Source of the DNA: Coemansia sp. RSA 922
Taxonomy: Eukaryota; Kickxellomycota; Kickxellomycetes; Kickxellales; Kickxellaceae
DNA: 16,195 nt
Assembly: GCA_027577415.1 (NCBI GenBank)
Contig: JANBQS010000514.1
Location: forward strand, 1-16,195
Direction of reading: 5' to 3'
The notes under the pieces are model-generated. The model did not search any database. It was given only the letters and a program-made list of their open reading frames with translations, and was not told the origin of the DNA. Below, in pieces: positions 14,840 to 16,195 of the stretch; the stretch's first letter is position 1; each line of letters starts with the position of its first letter. The translations under genes and the position numbers were made by a program.

Positions 14840-16015
14840 ATGAACAGTGAGGAAATCACTTTTGTTCTTTGCAGCATAGACAAACTTACTAGTGAGAACC
14901 AGGAATTTCAAGCTCGCTTAAAGGCTGTAGAACGGAATGCACAGGCTTGGTCGGATTGCTCTGCTATTGCTGCAAGAAATGCAGTGGCCAACGAACAGAC
15001 GACTAACGAAGACGACGGTACAGTTGAGCCACTCACAAACAAACGTCTGAACGATGTTAGACGGGAGGTTTGCGCTATCAAAACCACGTGGGCAGACCTT
15101 CGTCAGTTGTATCCGCCGAGACAGTCAGGGTTTGCGCCACTAGTCGAAGCTGACGACGACAGCCTTGAGATAGACGATGCCTTTAGTCAAGCGGCGACCA
15201 TGGCTGCTTACGGCGTGGAGCTTTTGCGCATCGCACTCGGCAACCCCAAAGTTAACAGGAGGCTGACAAGACAAGCATACAGGCTGTTTGCCACGCTTTG
15301 TGCTACGCTTATTGGCACACGCGATCGACACAGGAGTGCAGCAAAGGTGGCTGAAGAAGAGCCCAGTGCCATTTGTAGTGCTCGAGATACGGGTGCGGCT
15401 ATTCCCAAGCTCTCCAGTCACACGGAGCGAGGAGAGCAGACTGAGGGTCTGTGCACTAATAAGCGTACGGGTCCAGATTATTTGGATAGCTCAGAGTCGG
15501 ACTCGAGTAGCTCTTCTTTGTGGCAGGAGCACCGGCGACATGTCAGACGCAAAATGCGGAGCAGGCAAAGCAGATCTAAACCACTTGCTCAAGGCACCGT
15601 CCCAGTAACGCCGGCTCCAGATATCCTTTGCGCTGACCACAAGCCATCGATAGATGCTATTTCAGCTGTTGACATGGCAGCAGCAGCGGGGGAGTCAGAG
15701 CTGGTTGTCAGTCATGGACGAGTCAATCAACTGCGTCGCCGGATTGTCATCCGAAACGCCTTACTTCGCCAGGGGCAGTCAGAGTTGGCAGTTAACGCGT
15801 ATTTTGACCAGTGGACTGAAGGAACCAGCCGTACGTATGATGGCGAGTGGAGCTACTGGGCCAATTGGTGTGTTAAACGAGATCTGGATCCGCTTAAAAG
15901 ATCGGAGCCTGATTTGGATGCTTTTGTTTCGGAGAGCACAAGGTCAAAGGCTTGTACGAGTAGATTGAGAATGGTGATAAGATCGGTCTGGTCTGTGGTC
16001 GAAGGGTCCATGTAG
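14840..16015 (+). CDS. Tyrosine-recombinase-like protein lacking its catalytic domain (391 aa)
   Basis: Residues 3-35 are a likely coiled coil (SIDKLTSENQEFQARLKAVE). Residues 70-165 look helical (RREVCAIKTTWADLRQLYPP; AAYGVELLRIALGN). Residues 205-250 are Ser/Asp-rich and then strongly basic (HRRHVRRKMRSRQSRSK), likely nucleic-acid binding. Residues 303-391 (RNALLRQGQSELAVNAYFDQ, then TSRTYDGEWSYWANWCVKRD, ending SRLRMVIRSVWSVVEG) have the pattern of the SAM-like core-binding domain of tyrosine recombinases from fungal DIRS-like or Crypton-like elements. In those the catalytic R...HxxR...Y domain follows. Here a TAG ends the frame right after the core-binding part, and I see no catalytic motif in the 180 bases left. 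It may be a truncated element, a gag-like/structural ORF sharing this domain, or an exon with the rest beyond an unseen intron. An AATAAA at 16178-16183 favours an end here. Confidence 0.55.
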   Translation: MNSEEITFVLCSIDKLTSENQEFQARLKAVERNAQAWSDCSAIAARNAVANEQTTNEDDGTVEPLTNKRLNDVRREVCAIKTTWADLRQLYPPRQSGFAPLVEADDDSLEIDDAFSQAATMAAYGVELLRIALGNPKVNRRLTRQAYRLFATLCATLIGTRDRHRSAAKVAEEEPSAICSARDTGAAIPKLSSHTERGEQTEGLCTNKRTGPDYLDSSESDSSSSSLWQEHRRHVRRKMRSRQSRSKPLAQGTVPVTPAPDILCADHKPSIDAISAVDMAAAAGESELVVSHGRVNQLRRRIVIRNALLRQGQSELAVNAYFDQWTEGTSRTYDGEWSYWANWCVKRDLDPLKRSEPDLDAFVSESTRSKACTSRLRMVIRSVWSVVEGSM

Positions 16016-16195
16016 CTAGATTGTATAAGCGGTAGAGGTCAAATGTAATATATTAATGGCACATGTCACTACTTTTGAGCGTCAAGGGCGTGATAATGTC
16101 AACAAAGAAACGGTTTTCATTTTTTTTTTTTTTTTTTTTTGCGCAACCATTAAGAGCAAATTTATTGTGTTTAATTAAATAAAAAAAATGGTTCA
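16016..16195. other. 3' region of the recombinase-like ORF with a repeat fragment
   Basis: No gene. A run of 21 T (16120-16140) is followed by GCGCAACCATTAAGAGC. This resembles module 2 of the dispersed repeat (TTTTGGCGCAACGCTTAAGCG at about 6890-6910), so a fourth, partial copy may lie here and continue beyond the window. AATAAA occurs at 16178-16183, 163 bases after the stop. Confidence 0.4.

Noticed and set aside
1..16195. Telomeric repeats, CRISPR array, rRNA genes, bacterial operon signals
   Set aside because: None seen. The repeats present are a 39-bp coding array, dispersed modules and simple repeats, and gene signals are eukaryotic.

Overview
The window looks like an accessory, rearranged stretch of a fungal nuclear genome. 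Genes are short and largely intron-free. They have pyrimidine-rich leaders, TATA-like boxes and AATAAA-type 3' signals. The protein at 9748-11501 (minus) resembles, from memory only, a lineage-expanded F-box-like/leucine-rich family of Kickxellales fungi (Coemansia, Linderina). The ORF at 14840-16015 resembles the front part of fungal tyrosine-recombinase (DIRS-like or Crypton-like) elements. The lineage assignment is an inference of moderate confidence. I see no rRNA, no convincing tRNA, no CRISPR array and no telomeric repeats.

Layout. 1-48 is a fragment of a sequence that recurs at 14636-14684. 40-540 (minus) is a decayed coding relic, perhaps of the F-box-like family. 759-2453 (minus) is an intact 564-residue ORF of unknown function, whose N-terminal half is a run of 17 tandem 13-residue repeats (39 bp each). 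From about 2590 to 8784 the window is a graveyard on the minus strand: three copies of a dispersed repeat (A about 2881-3540, C about 5489-5735, B about 6847-7480) lie between broken gene pieces. The pieces are a DDX11/CHL1-type iron-sulfur DNA helicase relic (3910-5449) and parts of one unrecognised protein, here called 'gene X', starting with an ATG at 8784 and ending with a stop at 5764. A second copy of a middle piece of gene X lies at 3540-3905. 9748-11501 (minus) is a nearly complete F-box-like/LRR gene broken by one frameshift.

The most interesting region is 11930-14508 (plus): two tandem paralogous small genes (12625-13008 and 13975-14508). By eye the proteins are only about one third identical, yet their upstream DNA is far better conserved, with one block matching at 55 of 56 bases and another at 45 of 47. 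The second gene loses its natural end and runs into a different, GC-richer sequence that leads to the promoter of the recombinase-like ORF. That ORF carries a coiled coil, a basic/serine-rich linker and a core-binding domain, but stops before any catalytic domain. The paralog pair behaves like a diversifying family under a shared upstream control or recombination region. This reading is inference.
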